This document shows positions 1-10,734 of a stretch of DNA of 64,000 nucleotides, in pieces. The DNA is from Ceratothoa steindachneri (taxonomy: Eukaryota > Arthropoda > Malacostraca > Isopoda > Cymothoidae). The DNA lies in assembly GCA_963969495.1 (NCBI GenBank), contig OZ018323.1:73876920-73940919 (forward strand). Reading direction: 5' to 3'. The notes beneath the pieces were generated by a model. That model made no database searches and had not been told where the DNA came from. It worked only from the letters and a program-made list of their open reading frames with translations. How positions within the stretch are numbered: position 1 is the first letter of the stretch; each line of letters starts with the position of its first letter. A program made the position numbers and the translations under genes.

Positions 1-830
1 TCGGTTATCTAGTAGTCTTGTAAAAGATTGGCTTTAGATTCAAGATTTCTATATATTACATATTTATTAATAGAGAAATTAAACATAAATTTCCTACTCA
101 TCGTGTATTAGTTAATGGTATTGATAAACAATGGCAGACTGATCTTTTTAATATGCGTAAGTATGAGGATAAAGCGTATCACTATATTCTAACTGGGATT
201 GATATCTTTAGTAAATATTTTGGGGCTGATGATAAACGAAAGAAAACAATAGAATTGACCTCATCCAGTTTTCGAAAACTCTTTGATAAACGAATTCCTA
301 TTAAACTTCAAACGGATAAGGGTCTAGAAATTTATTAATAAATCTACCAAAGAGTTGTTTAAAGAAAAAGATATTCACTGGTTTGCTACATAAAATGAAA
401 CGAAGACACAAGTTGTAGAAAGGTTTAATAGAACTTTGAAACATCTTATGTGGAAATATTTTACAAAGCAGAATAATTATCCATTGGTTAAAGTCTTACC
501 TGATTTTATACACAACTATGATATAAGCAAACATAAATCTATCGGTATGACTCCTAAGGAGGCTTCTTTGAAAGAAAATGAACAGATGGTTTCTAGTAAA
601 CAGTTGCCTCCTGAAACGTTTAAAGTTCGTTAGCCTAAATTTAATTTAAATGATAGAGTCTATATTACAGTTAAGAGAAGTGATTTTGTAAAGGATATAG
701 ACCTATGATACAAAAAAGTTGTTTACAATTAAAGAGTTTTAGACACTAATCCAATTACATATAAACTTATAGACAAAGAAAAAGAAATTATAGGATCATT
801 CTATGAGCAGAAAATTGGGGAAGTAACAAC
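1..830 (+). pseudogene. Polinton integrase (retroviral-type DDE), broken
   Basis: This is the integrase that would insert the transposon DNA. The acidic triad can be followed across frames: WQTDL near 135-150, LQTDKG near 306-323 and VERFN near 414-428. The second Asp and the Glu are about 34-35 residues apart, as expected for a D,D(35)E integrase. ILTGIDIFSKYF after the first Asp is typical of the Polinton branch. A frameshift or stop follows the second motif near 335-345, an in-frame TAA lies near 390, and another stop near 633 precedes the C-terminal SH3-like part (FNLNDRVYITVKR, about 640-700). The region 700-830 (ITYKLIDKEKEIIG, then SFYEQKIGEV) matches the usual end of this protein. The N-terminus is outside the window or degraded. 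Confidence 0.8.
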
Positions 831-893
831 TGGTAGGGTTGGAGGGTGAATCGCTTCCTTAAACTCGTACACCTATTTCTTAAATCTAAGTAC

Positions 894-919
894 ATCATAC
901 ACATCATGATGTGTATGAT
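894..919. repeat. 26-bp perfect palindrome in the Polinton spacer
   Basis: The bases form a perfect inverted repeat centred at 906/907 (core CATCATGATG, flanked by TACA and TGTA). Just downstream, 953-1018 holds three imperfect 21-24 bp direct units beginning GTCTATGATA. Together they make a short structured spacer between the integrase and the next gene. The in-frame translation (VYDTHGS, VYDRHSD, VYDKTD) is probably a by-product of the repeat rather than a protein. Confidence 0.7.
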
Positions 920-1079
920 AAACACACGTTATATACATGATGAGAGAAATAGTAATGTCTATGATACACATGGTTCTGTCTATGATAGACATAGTGATGT
1001 CTATGATAAGACAGACATGATGTTAAACGATTATATGTATATATAAATATTTAAAATCTATGTAGATCGTTAAATTCTA

Positions 1080-1880
1080 GAAAAGTTGATAGCATTAAAA
1101 GCTAAAATTAAGGAAGATAAAAGAAATAAGAAACTCTTGACTAATAATATGCATCATGATATAGAAAACATATACCAACCAATAATAAATCCTATGAAAG
1201 CGATGATAGGAACTAAAATAACTTTCATACCAAGTATTACACAATTACCGGAAGTAAAATAACCTGCAAATGAACAACCAATACCTAAAATACCTGCAAT
1301 TGAAGAAAATTAAGTTATAAAGCAGATTTATTTTTAGGTATTCTTGCAGATCGTTTTCTAAAAACATGATCTCTCGATTATGATAATGCATATGGTTTGA
1401 AACTAGTTGAGGGTAGTACTCTTTTTAGATTTGGTCGTCGAGATATCAAAATTGGTGGTAAATATCTAATTATTGATGGTGAGTTTTATAAAGGAAGCAA
1501 AAGATTATAGAGGCTTCTCACATTGAGAAACCCAGGTACTAATTATGAACCTAAAGATTATGTAACAAAGGCTTTTATGAGAGAGAAGAAGGATAGAGTA
1601 CAAGGTAAATCTGGTAATAAATATAAATATATCATTTAAGTGATTGCAGATGAATGGAGAGGAAAACAGAATGGGTTCTTTAAGTACATCAGGAAATGAA
1701 ATAGTATATATACTATCTGATCCTAACGAGTTTGTTGATAGACATAGGATCTTGTTTAGAGCCTATAAAGCAGAAAATACTGATGTTTATAATGAGTTAA
1801 ATGTAATCAGTTATAAGTTATTTGAATTAGGAATATTTGATATTGAAATAGATAGAAAATTAAATACTATATTAAATTGA
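1080..1880 (+). pseudogene. Polinton-associated protein of unknown function, broken
   Basis: The region encodes a degraded protein whose segments recur in invertebrate Polintons. It starts with a charged stretch (about 1085-1180). A middle part follows with GLKLVEGSTLFRFGRRDIKI and GGKYLIIDGEFYKGS (about 1395-1500), then LLTLRNPGTNYEPKDY (about 1515-1560). The C-terminal part (1644-1880) includes VYILSDPNEFVDRHRILF, and then FRAYKAENTDVYNELNVI. Stops occur near 1259, 1310, 1370 and 1507 and the reading frame changes near 1640. The family is typically encoded between the integrase and capsid-like genes, which is its place here. Its biochemical role is not known to me; a virion-assembly or protease-like role would be a guess. 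Confidence 0.65.
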
Positions 1881-2468
1881 GCTTTAATCTTAGTAGTGAG
1901 AGTATGGATATAAGAACTTTATTATATCCGCCTATTCAATTAGATTCATCTAAACATCATGAAGTGACTTTGATTCGAGTCGAACCCTATAGTTCAATCC
2001 CAAATAATAATGAGGATAATAACATTTTCTGTTATGAATTTAAATATAATATATTTTCAATAAGATCATAAATCATGATATAATTCAAAGTAAACTCATT
2101 AGCCATAATATATTTGAGATTATTCGAAATAAAAATAGACTCAAATGTATTATGCGTATAAAGCATGCAGATGTTAAAGTTTTATTTGATCATAAACTTT
2201 CAATGAATGATATGTTCTGATTCAAATCAGTTATTATTAAGGGGGTTGGTGATCATGAATGATCTAATATTCTAAATAATCTGAAGATGAATTCCATATT
2301 AGTCAATTGTGATATTATTATAGGTTCTTATTTAAAGGAATCACAGAAGCCTGTTTTGTATAATTTTTTCCCTAGCGTTCCACCAGGTTATAGTATAATT
2401 TAAACTCCTGGAACTCCAATTCCTATGCCTGTTAGGCAAAATTATATTAAATCAATTCGATTGTGGTT
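1877..2468 (+). pseudogene. Polinton capsid-like protein, 5' part (split by Gypsy-1)
   Basis: The first 64 codons are open (1877-2071) and include SMDIRTLLYPPIQLDSSKHH and VEPYSSIPN, characteristic of a Polinton structural protein. The family continues in shifting frames to 2468, with KCIMRIKHADVKVLFD near 2150-2190, SILVNCDIIIGSYLK near 2295-2340 and FFPSVPPGYSI near 2365-2400. I read it as the minor capsid (penton-like, beta-rich) protein, but that assignment is inference from family memory. It overlaps the upstream gene by four bases, consistent with compact Polinton organisation. The 3' end of the same gene resumes at 10932 on the far side of the Gypsy-1 retrotransposon. Confidence 0.7.
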
Positions 2469-3527
2469 TGTCGTAGGATTAGGTAGTCCTCACTGAGCTT
2501 TGCTGCCCTCCCTGAACGTGGGGTGAAGGAGGCGACACACAAATATAGGTAATGTCTCCCCCCGGAGTGCGTGTGGAATAAAGACGAGTGCAAATTCTAA
2601 TATTGGCCGACTTTGATACTATTTAAATAGCCTTCAAGTGACTATAGAATACAAACAAGCGAAACAAAATAATCTTTAATACTATACAAACAGCAAATGA
2701 GATTAACAAGAATTATACCCTTTAACAATTACGTTAATCGTTCGGCAAATGAAAATTAAATAGAATTTACAAAGAATGATATAATCTCAGCCGTATGAGG
2801 CACATGAATTACCTGAGAGGGATCGAGTGGAGACTATAAAGGGAGTCTGGTGGTCGGAGAGCTTCACGCCGCTTCGAAGATGAAAATGAAAATGTAATGA
2901 CTTACAATTTGCTTTAGGAGACCTAGAGTAGTCGCTCGGGGGAGTATTTTTCTCGGCGAAGCATACTAAGCGCATTATTCTTGACCGAGTCCTTCGTCCT
3001 TGACCTCCTTCCTTCCGAATAATGGATTCTGCCTGCGAGCCCTTAGGGTGTTGGGATATCACTCGAGAATTGCGCGTCCTCCTTGGATAATTCCAATGAC
3101 CTCTAAAGATGCTGCGTGATTACTGTAAGAGTACTGTGTGAGAACTGCGTGAATTTTGCTTGCACGAAAACGGAGTGGATACAGCTCGCATCCAGAATAC
3201 TCTGAGAATACTCATTTGATCATCCCCGATGCTGGGGAATATATACGACTCCACCGGAAACGCTTTTGTATGACAACGGAAGCGATTCCGGCTCTGTCCC
3301 CAAAACGCCGCGGCGATGGTTTTAACGCCATATCGCTAAATGGTGTCCGGCTCCAGTTTGACTTCGATATCGCTCCGGAAGTTTACCGAAAGGTTCCGAT
3401 GGAATGTTCTTTGTCCATGAGATACTCCTCTCTCTCTAACATCTCCTCCCTGCTTAAGATGAAACTTCCGGGAGAATTGTGATCTCAGTAAATAAATAAA
3501 TAAAAGCATGCATCACCTCACGTCACA
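2469..3527 (-). repeat. Gypsy-1 left LTR (3' LTR)
   Basis: About 1.06 kb and GC-richer than the flanks. It aligns by eye with 8645-9391 and 10735-10931: the first 40 bases (gtcgtagg..gtagtcctc), the segment TAATATTGGCCG (about 2600 and 8752), the stretch around TTCGGCAAATGAAAATT (about 2741 and 8893), and the GTTCCGATG block near 3394 and 10840. The last ~90 bases differ between copies, so the right boundary (CGTCACA, 3521-3527) is less certain than the left. Open frames inside (2787-3062 minus, 3156-3482 plus) are by-products of the GC-rich LTR. Confidence 0.8.
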
Positions 3528-3939
3528 ATTTTTTTTTTAAATAAATATACGTGGTCCTAAATCCACAAAGAAAATAGCAGTGTGATATATGATAAATAAA
3601 TAGTAGAGGAATAACAAATAAATAGACGAACAAAAAAACACGTTGACTTGAACAATGTACATAGAATGACTATTATCTAAAAGGACTTATTTACAACAAT
3701 CGGGTTTATAGATACTGAGCTTTCAGAAGAGGGCACATCTGCTTGGTTAAAAATAATTGGTAGTGTTTATTTACAAAAGTGGTTCATATTTGAGACCAAA
3801 ATTTATTTAGATATATTTACAAGAGAATAAAATAGTAGGCTCAGGATTCATTGGGAGTAGAATGAACGGGATTTCAGCTCAGCCTATCGCTAATAGAATT
3901 ATCAGAGCCTTTTAAATACCTTATTTTAAATTTGAATTC

Positions 3940-5090
3940 TTGGAGGAATAAACTTTAACGAATTAGTCTCCCATTATCCTTTTTGATGTTCCTAAGGTAC
4001 GACAAAAGTTTATGGTCAGTCTCGATCACGAATTCCTTTCCTATCAAATTCATTTTAATTTTTTATTCCACCATATGATAGCAAGGGCCTCTTGCTCAAT
4101 CATTGAGTAGTTCTTTTTACGCGGTAGTAATTCTCAGCTAGTGTACGTTATGAGGAAACTGTCGGTATTAGGTCCGTATTAAAACAATACACCCGCTATA
4201 CTGTCATTGCTGACATCCGTCGTAATGTCAAATAGTTCGGCGGGATTAGGCCATTGCAATATCAGGGCCGACGGGAGTTTACCCTTAAGCTCATTGAAAC
4301 TGGCGATGGATGACTGGTACATACGATTTTCTAAGGGGACTTTTTCTTCAGGAGCTCGCATATGGGGAAGGAAAGGGTGGCTAAGTTTGGGTAAGTAAAA
4401 CTCCGATAAAAGGAGGCGGAGCCCATAAATGACTTTAATTTCCTTTTGGTTACCGGCAGAGGACTTTTTACAATGGCTCGGATCTTATCCTCCCGCAAGG
4501 CGAATTGATTGTCCTCTAAGCGAAAGCCTAGCTAATCAATGTTATTGAAGACAAAATGACATTTTCTTCGGCCGATGGTGAGATTATGGTCTCTTAGACT
4601 ATGCAGTAGAGCGTGAAGGGCGATCAAATGATATTTTCAATCATTAGTAGCCAAGTAAATGTTATCAAAATAGAAGGATGCGTGTGTTAGCCTATCTTAA
4701 ATCTAATTTATCATCCGATTGTAACTACTGCAAGCAGTTACAAGACCAAAGGAAAGCTGACGAAACTGCATTAATTCCTTTTCGGTGAAGAACGCGGTGT
4801 ACCTTTTTACCTATTCCTCCAATGGGATCTGGTAATAGGGCTTAAACAAATCAAATTTGGGAATATACATTGCCTTCTCGAACAAATTAAAATTTTGATC
4901 GATCAAGGGAATAAATAAGCTATCCGTTGAATATGGTGACAGCGTTTAGCTTTCTTAAATCAATACACATTCTGTAGGAATTATTGAGTTTCTTTACCAT
5001 TACAACCAGGGAACAATAATGATTTGGAGGGTTCAATTATCTGTAACAATTTTTCAACTTCGGCATTGAATTCTTCCCTTGAGTGAACGG
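3940..5090 (-). pseudogene. Gypsy-1 reverse transcriptase and RNase H, broken
   Basis: Read on the minus strand, RT begins near 5090. VMVKKLNNS (about 5000) and RMCIDLRKLNAVT (about 4975-4940) are the standard Gypsy RT blocks. Next come FDLFKPYYQIPLEE, then FRQLSFGL, and the active-site segment FYFDNIYLA (about 4650-4676). The canonical second catalytic Asp is Asn here (FDN), which would inactivate the enzyme. LGFRLEDNQ (about 4530) follows. RNase H begins with ELKGKLPSALILQWPNP and FDITTDVSND (4179-4361) and continues with IEQEALAII and EFVIETDHKLLSYLRN to about 3960. Several stops and frameshifts interrupt it. It lies downstream of the integrase in coding direction. Confidence 0.8.
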
Positions 5091-5499
5091 GCAAAGGGTA
5101 CGGCTTGGCCCTTACAGGCTCTTGCGTAGTTAATTAGATATTATGCTTGAATTGTGTGGCACATCCTGGAATGTAGGAGATGACGCGACTAAATTAAGCG
5201 AGGGTAGCTTGGAGCTGGGTTATCTAACGGGATGATACTTGGTCACTTTTTTTGAGCTCCATTGAATGGAATTTCATCACATCTGGTACTAACATGGGGT
5301 AGTCTTCGTCCAACTCTACGCATGCAATATGGACCACACCCAGGGGACCAGGGATAATCTGCTTTGAGGGCCGATTCTTCATCGATTGCAACTATTTGAT
5401 GGACTCCTGCGCCGAAGGTATTTATTGAGGAGGTTTATATGGAAGAACTTCCTCCCGATGGGGTTTTCACCAAATAATCGACGGGGCCACGTTCGATTA

Positions 5500-6640
5500 T
5501 CCGGTAGGGGCCCTACCATTGACTCAGCAGTTTGGTATTGTCCGTTAGGGGCAACAACAAAACCTCCTCACCGGGTTTGAACCCTGGTCCTTATACTAAC
5601 AATCGAAGTAAGTTTTATATTTGTCTAGATTTACGTCAGCATTTTGGTAGGCTATCTCAGCACATTCTTCTAACCTCTGACGAAGCTCAATCAGCTATGA
5701 GTAAAATGATTGTACTTCCCGATCTAACTTTTGGTTAGTGAAGAACTCCTTAAGAATGTTCAATGAGCCTCGAAAGGGTACGAATCCCGAGGTCCGATGG
5801 GGTATCTCCTTATACGCAAAAAGAGCCACCGGAGATAGCGATGCCACTCTTTTGGCTGTTTGGAGCAACCTTCCGCAAAATAGCCTTGAGATTAGTATTT
5901 AGCCTCTCGCACATACCATTTCCGGCCGAGTGAAATGGGGTGGTAAAGAGGGGCTTAACCATGACCAGTTTTTCTACTTGCTCCATCAAATGGGGGGTAA
6001 ACTAACGGCCGCGATTTGACAAAATTTCTTTATTTAGTTCAACGTGGGCAAAGATGGAGATGAGTGCTTCGGCACATCAAATGCTGTTAATATTTTTGAG
6101 GCGGACAGACTCAGGGAATCGCGTACCAAACTCGACCAGAGTGAGGATATAACTAGAGGGCGGATGGATTGGAACAAGTCGATAAACACTCGGGCAAAGG
6201 ATTCAAAAATGACGGGTCCCTTTTCTAGAGGGACCGGCTTGACTCGCCCCTTAATTGCCGTCTTCTAGCATATCTCGCATGAACGACAGTAAAGCAGAAA
6301 TTCCAGCGATGCTCCAAGCCAATATAAATATTTAAAGATCCGTTAGGTGCTCTTTGTCTGGTTGAAGTGACCGGAGAAAAGGCTTCCCTGTGCGGTTTGT
6401 AGGATATGGCGCACATGTGAGCGAGGTACGCCTATAGATCGCAACTCTGCAGGATTCCCGGGTGATCATACGTGGTAGAAGAGATTATCCTTAACGCTGA
6501 AGGAAATCAATTTACCACCTCTAATGGATTCTTGCGTTTTGCTTCGGGCTTCAGTCCACAGAGAGCGAAGGGAGTGACACTTCTTCTTCTCCTTAGTAAA
6601 ATCCTTGTTGACGATGTTGCCATAATCCGAAGCATCAGGT
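5500..6640 (-). pseudogene. Gypsy-1 integrase, broken
   Basis: On the minus strand a conserved linker (SLRSLWTEARSKTQESIRGG, about 6580-6520) leads to the zinc-binding module, whose second Cys pair is visible as YCRSCEIC (about 6285). The core follows: KGRVKPVPLEKGPVIF, then FARVFIDL (first catalytic Asp, about 6195), LSNRGR (about 6015), LFTTPFHSAGNGMCERLN (about 5950-5905, catalytic Glu). The usual SDRG motif is SNRG here, so the second catalytic Asp is lost. Stops and frameshifts are numerous. The C-terminal domain extends to about 5500. Its position between protease and RT is the unusual feature of this element. Confidence 0.8.
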
Positions 6641-7060
6641 ATTCTCAGGGAAACGGACGCTTCCAACTCTTGTTTCGCCTGAGCGTAAATGGTCATTGGT
6701 TTAGCCACAGGGGGTGACAAAACTTTGGGGCTCTGCCCAATCAAAACGGTAAAAAACTTTATTGGTGCTGCCACAATTTCTACCCAGCCAGTGAGGTAGG
6801 CGCAATAAATATTGCACTTTGCAAGGAAGAACCGATTAGAGAGTCCCAGGTAATTATGGACGATGGCGAACCGATCGTGATTTAGGGCTACCGGTGGAAG
6901 TAGCTTATACTTCACTACGATACACGTGCACACTGCATCTCGGACGAGGTTGGAGATACGGCAGTCGTTTACCCTACCTGTCTCAAATTGAAGACCCCCA
7001 GATTTGGTTTTATTGAAAAAAAAGTTCACCTGTTAGCCAGCGGAACCTGGTTTGCTTGAG
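6640..7060 (-). pseudogene. Gypsy-1 aspartic protease domain, degraded active site
   Basis: This lies inside a 187-codon open frame on the minus strand (6466-7029). FETGRVNDCRISNLVRDAVC (about 6985-6920) occupies the place of the family motif with DTGCT; here it reads DAVCT, so the catalytic triplet is damaged. YLGLSNRFFLAKCNIYCAYL and TGWVEIVAAPIKFFTVLIG follow, typical of the protease flap and C-terminal half in this group. Gypsy-2 keeps the related motif as LVRDTKCTRIVI. The frame runs on into the linker ahead of the integrase, so protease and integrase were one polyprotein. Confidence 0.7.
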
Positions 7061-7119
7061 GAGAGAGGGGAGTTTCTTGTAGGGACGGGATCTGAGATTG
7101 GGTGGCACTCACCTGATGC

Positions 7120-8200
7120 ACCTAGTAGGAGAGGTTATTCCGAAGTACGAATTCTGAGGGCAATTGGTATTTACATGTCCTCCAATACTGCAAGAATAAC
7201 ATACAACGCTTCTCCTAGGGAACGCTGACGAAGGTGGGTTAGAAGAAAATGGTCGGGGTTCTTGTTTGATGGGCGTTTGAACAGGTGTCGGTTTAGACTG
7301 GTCTGTTACCTTGATAAAACTTTATTTGTTTTGAGGAACGAATATGTGTTTCTTCATCTGCGAATTGGGAGAAGAAGGTTCTGCTTCCTCCCCTTCTTTA
7401 AGGTAGCAGTTGTGACTAGCGGCATATACGTCAGCCTCTTATATGCACTTATTAAAGCTAGTGCATCTTCTGTAATTAATGAATGACCGAATTTCGGATG
7501 GAAGCCATGCAAGAAATTGGTCCTCCAGGATGAAATCAATCATAGCATCGTGATTCTGGGGCATTTTTGAGGCGTCCATCCAGAAATTAAGGTGTACCCG
7601 AATCGTCTAAATGTTGGATTGGGATGGATTCGGCACTGCCTTAACTTAACACGATAAAAATCGAGTATGTTATAGTCAGTGAGTAGCTCGGCCTTTAACG
7701 AGGAATAGACAATTGTTGCTTCGAACGGAGGGAAATAAAAATATCCCTCAGGTGGGATATCAAAAACGGAAACAATTTAGCTATACCGTCCGATTCCCAT
7801 ATCCCAATGGTTTACCTGGAAAATCTTCTCAAAATGGGTCAAGTACGAGGCAAAGTATTCCACTTCTTTAAACAGAGGCAGCTTTACCGATGCAGGTTGT
7901 TGGGTTCTGAGCCTCGAAGTGATGGATAGGGCCTCATTTCTCGTCATTGTTATATCTAATTCATGTACTCTAATTATCTCCCTTTCTTCTCTTTCGTTCT
8001 CTTATCTGTCTCTTCCTATTCTTTCTTCTCTCACCGTCTTTTCTTCTTCCTGGTTATTAGATATTAGGTTTTTACTCATTAGACCCAGAAATTCTCCCTG
8101 TCCTTTGAAAATCTCGAGCGACAACGTGATATCTTGCCAGTTCGCACAAAATAATCGCTCACAATGAGACTGTAGCGGCCTTGTCAAACCCAAATTTTAA
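7120..8200 (-). pseudogene. Gypsy-1 gag with CCHC zinc knuckle, broken
   Basis: The N-terminal part is open at 8193-8002 (FKGQGEFLGLMSKNLISNNQ, then a Glu/Arg-rich stretch). The capsid region is degraded between 7900 and 7560. The conserved C-terminal segment of this Gag family is visible near 7560-7480: MIDFILEDQFLAWLPSEIRS. Near 7195-7150 the translation YSCSIGGHVNTNC forms a CX2CX4HX4C nucleic-acid-binding knuckle with its first Cys just before it. The order gag then knuckle then protease is normal. Comparison with the Gypsy-2 gag at 54370-55500 supports the assignment. Confidence 0.65.
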
Positions 8201-8620
8201 GCACAGATAAGTACCGCGAATGTGCAACCCTCGGTATAACGTGACCAAAAAATACGCAACCCCCCGAAAAAAACACACGCAAATAACTTCGCTTAATTCG
8301 CACGGTGCGATCTGTGATTGGCGAACAAGCCCTGGCGCCGACCCTTTTACGCACGCAAAATAACACTGACAATTACAATGTTTGACTCTTTCAAATGGGA
8401 GAAAAACAACAGAGAATATTTACTTTGGGGAATTAGGGAATCACAATCACAATAAACCCCGCATTGAATTTAATTATTTATCGATCGTATATCTACAATT
8501 TTCAAGTAATTTAGTGAGAAAATTATTGTTTCCTAGAAATCCTAAAACAACCAATCTTAGAAGCCTTTTAAAAGAAACGTTTTTAATGACCCTTTAAAAC
8601 CTGGCACTAGTTTAATAATG

Positions 8621-8643
8621 AATATATATATATATATATTAAT
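8621..8643. repeat. (TA)n microsatellite beside the Gypsy-1 LTR
   Basis: A short alternating TA run sits where the primer-binding site of Gypsy-1 should be. It may have expanded after insertion and erased the site. Confidence 0.8.
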
Positions 8644-9391
8644 ATGTCGTAGGAATTGGGTAGTCCTCCCCTGCGGGAAACGAGGCGCCACACACCTATA
8701 GGGAATGTCTCCCTCTTAATTGCATGTGAATTAAGGACGAGTGCAAATTTTAATATTGGCCGGGGTTGAAGGTAATTCAATAGGCTTCGAGTGGCTATAT
8801 GATACGCACAAGAGAAACAAAATAATTTTAATTCTATAAAAACAACAAATTAAATTAAGAAGAATGATATATATTAACAATTACGTCAATCGTTCGGCAA
8901 ATGAAAATTGAATTCAATTTACAAATAGTGATATTGTATAAGCCGTACGAGGCACAATAATTACGCGAGAGGGATCGAGGGCGACTATTAAGTGAGTTTA
9001 GAGGTCGAAGAGCTGTTACACCTTCACGATGATGAAAAAGGAAATATAATAGCTTACGATTTGATGGAGGAGACATCGAGTAGTCGCTCAGGGGAATATT
9101 CTTCTCCGGGAAGCGTAGCTAAGCGCGTCATTCTTGACTGAGTCCTTCGTATTTGACCTCCATCGTTCGAATAATTGTTTCTGCCCCCGAACCTTTAGGG
9201 AGCTAGAATGTCGCTCGAGAAGTAAGCGTCGTCCTTAGATGATTCCAATGACCTCTCAAGATGCTAGGTGAGTACTGTGAGAGTATGGCGTGAGCTCTAC
9301 GTTTATCTTGCTTTCTGAAAGCGGTGTGAATACAGCTAGCGTCACGAATACTCTGATAATACTCATTTGATATTTCCCGGGCTGGGAAATA

Positions 9392-10734
9392 CCATTGCTG
9401 CAATGGACGTCTGGAACCTCACTAATTTATGTTATTTTTCTATATTTTACCTCCATTAGGTTAGGTTAATATAATTAAAAACACTTTTGTTGATACTTTT
9501 AATATTTTATGATCTCCCTCTGGCCTTGAAGAAATCCTGCATCCTTTTAAGCATATTTTCAACAAGAGTTTGAAGTAATTCAAGTCCAAGTTGGTGCACC
9601 ACACTTTCTTAATGACCTTCTGAAGTTCCTGCACTGATGATCATTGCCCCCATTAACCTTGTGTTTGATGACTTGTCATGCGTTTTTAATGGGGTTAAGA
9701 TCAAGACTGTTCCCAAGCTAGTCCAACACGTTGGTGCGCTTTCTATGTAGCAATTGCTTGATCAAATTAGCCTTGCGGCAAGGAGCTGAATCATGAATAA
9801 AGATGGATGTCCCATATGATTAAATAGATGAACATCCAATATTTACCTGTAGCGCTGAGCATTTATGGTGACATTATAGGGCAGCAAATATAAACTACCT
9901 CTCCCTAACTTGGAACTGAAACTACCCCAAAACATAACTGAGTGACTGTGTTTTACAGTCTTCACTGTGTACTGGGGGCTTTACCTGTTTGATCTAACTG
10001 GCCTCTTCACCTTTACTCTTTGTGGCCTTATGACCTGAAATGTGCTTTCATCTGACGACATTACCTCTGACCACTGTTTAACTGTCTAACCATTGTGCTG
10101 CTTTGCAAAATCAAGCCTCTTCTTCCTCATGCGGTGATTTGACAGCGTTTTGAGCGTGGCAGTACTGCTGGGTAATATCAAATTTTTCAGAAGACGATGC
10201 TGTATGGTCCGTTCTCAGGCCTTTTGGGCGAGGTTGAGGTACATTTTATTGAGTTGTCTGGCTGTTATCCTAGGGTTCTTTATAACAACCTTCTTTAGCA
10301 AGCGATCTGTCCTAAGTGTAGTCTTTCTCTCTCATTTCTGGCGCTTTTTATGTTTGGGTATGGTGTTTGAGAGAAACTCACTGGCAGCAGAGAGGAGCGC
10401 CATTACGGTAGATTTTGCCCGCACTGTTCGCAGGCATATTTGACTTATCTTAACGTATCCTTCGGTCAAAGTGAGAATATGGAACTTTTCCTTATTTGTG
10501 AGAGGCTTGGGGCCCATAGTTGGAGTGCTGGTTGAAAAATATATGATTAGCCAAAAATCTTCAAGAGCGCGTATTGAACAATCAATTGACACAATGCGCA
10601 TATATACCTAACAGACAGTGCTAGAAACCGCCACGAAACATTAACCAATTATAGCATTTTCCCCGCAACACTTATTGGACCTATATCAATGCAAATAATA
10701 TAACCAAAGGTCTAGACTTCCGTTGCAGCGACTG
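9392..10734 (-). mobile_element. Tc1-like DNA transposon inserted in the Gypsy-1 LTR
   Basis: The element is 1343 bp, the size of a full-length Tc1. It is flanked by TA at 9390-9391 and 10735-10736, the expected target duplication. The ends are imperfect inverted repeats: left CCATTGCTGCAATGGACGTC and, read inward from the right on the minus strand, CAGTCGCTGCAACGGAAGTC. Homology continues through CTGGAACCT / CTAGACCT. The transposase is on the minus strand. Removing the element and one TA makes the surrounding LTR collinear with the other LTR copy. The transposase has several stops, so it is no longer active. Confidence 0.88.
9500..10517 (-). pseudogene. Tc1-like transposase, broken
   Basis: Start chosen at the Met of MGPKPLTNKEKFHILTLTE (10517 downward), the usual N-terminal helix-turn-helix of the family. 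It is followed by STVMALLSAASEF and the second DNA-binding half with NPRITARQLNKMYL (about 10270). The catalytic core shows WSEVMSSDESTFQVIRPQ (about 10070), with the first catalytic Asp in SSDES, then VMFWGSFSSKLGRGSLYLLP (about 9930-9880) and HPSLFMIQL in place of the second Asp motif (about 9810). The C-terminus reads LELLQTLVENMLKRMQDFF and KARGRS (about 9570-9515). In-frame stops occur near 10090, 9985 and 9770. Length is close to the family norm of about 340 residues. Confidence 0.85.

Noticed and set aside
3156..3482. 108-codon plus-strand frame
   Set aside because: Lies wholly inside the Gypsy-1 LTR and is not conserved in the other LTR copy.
6044..6717. Plus-strand frames of 74-81 codons
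   Set aside because: Antisense shadows of the Gypsy-1 integrase and protease.
8560..8644. Primer-binding site for Gypsy-1
   Set aside because: No TGG-starting tRNA complement is visible next to the LTR; a TA repeat occupies the place.
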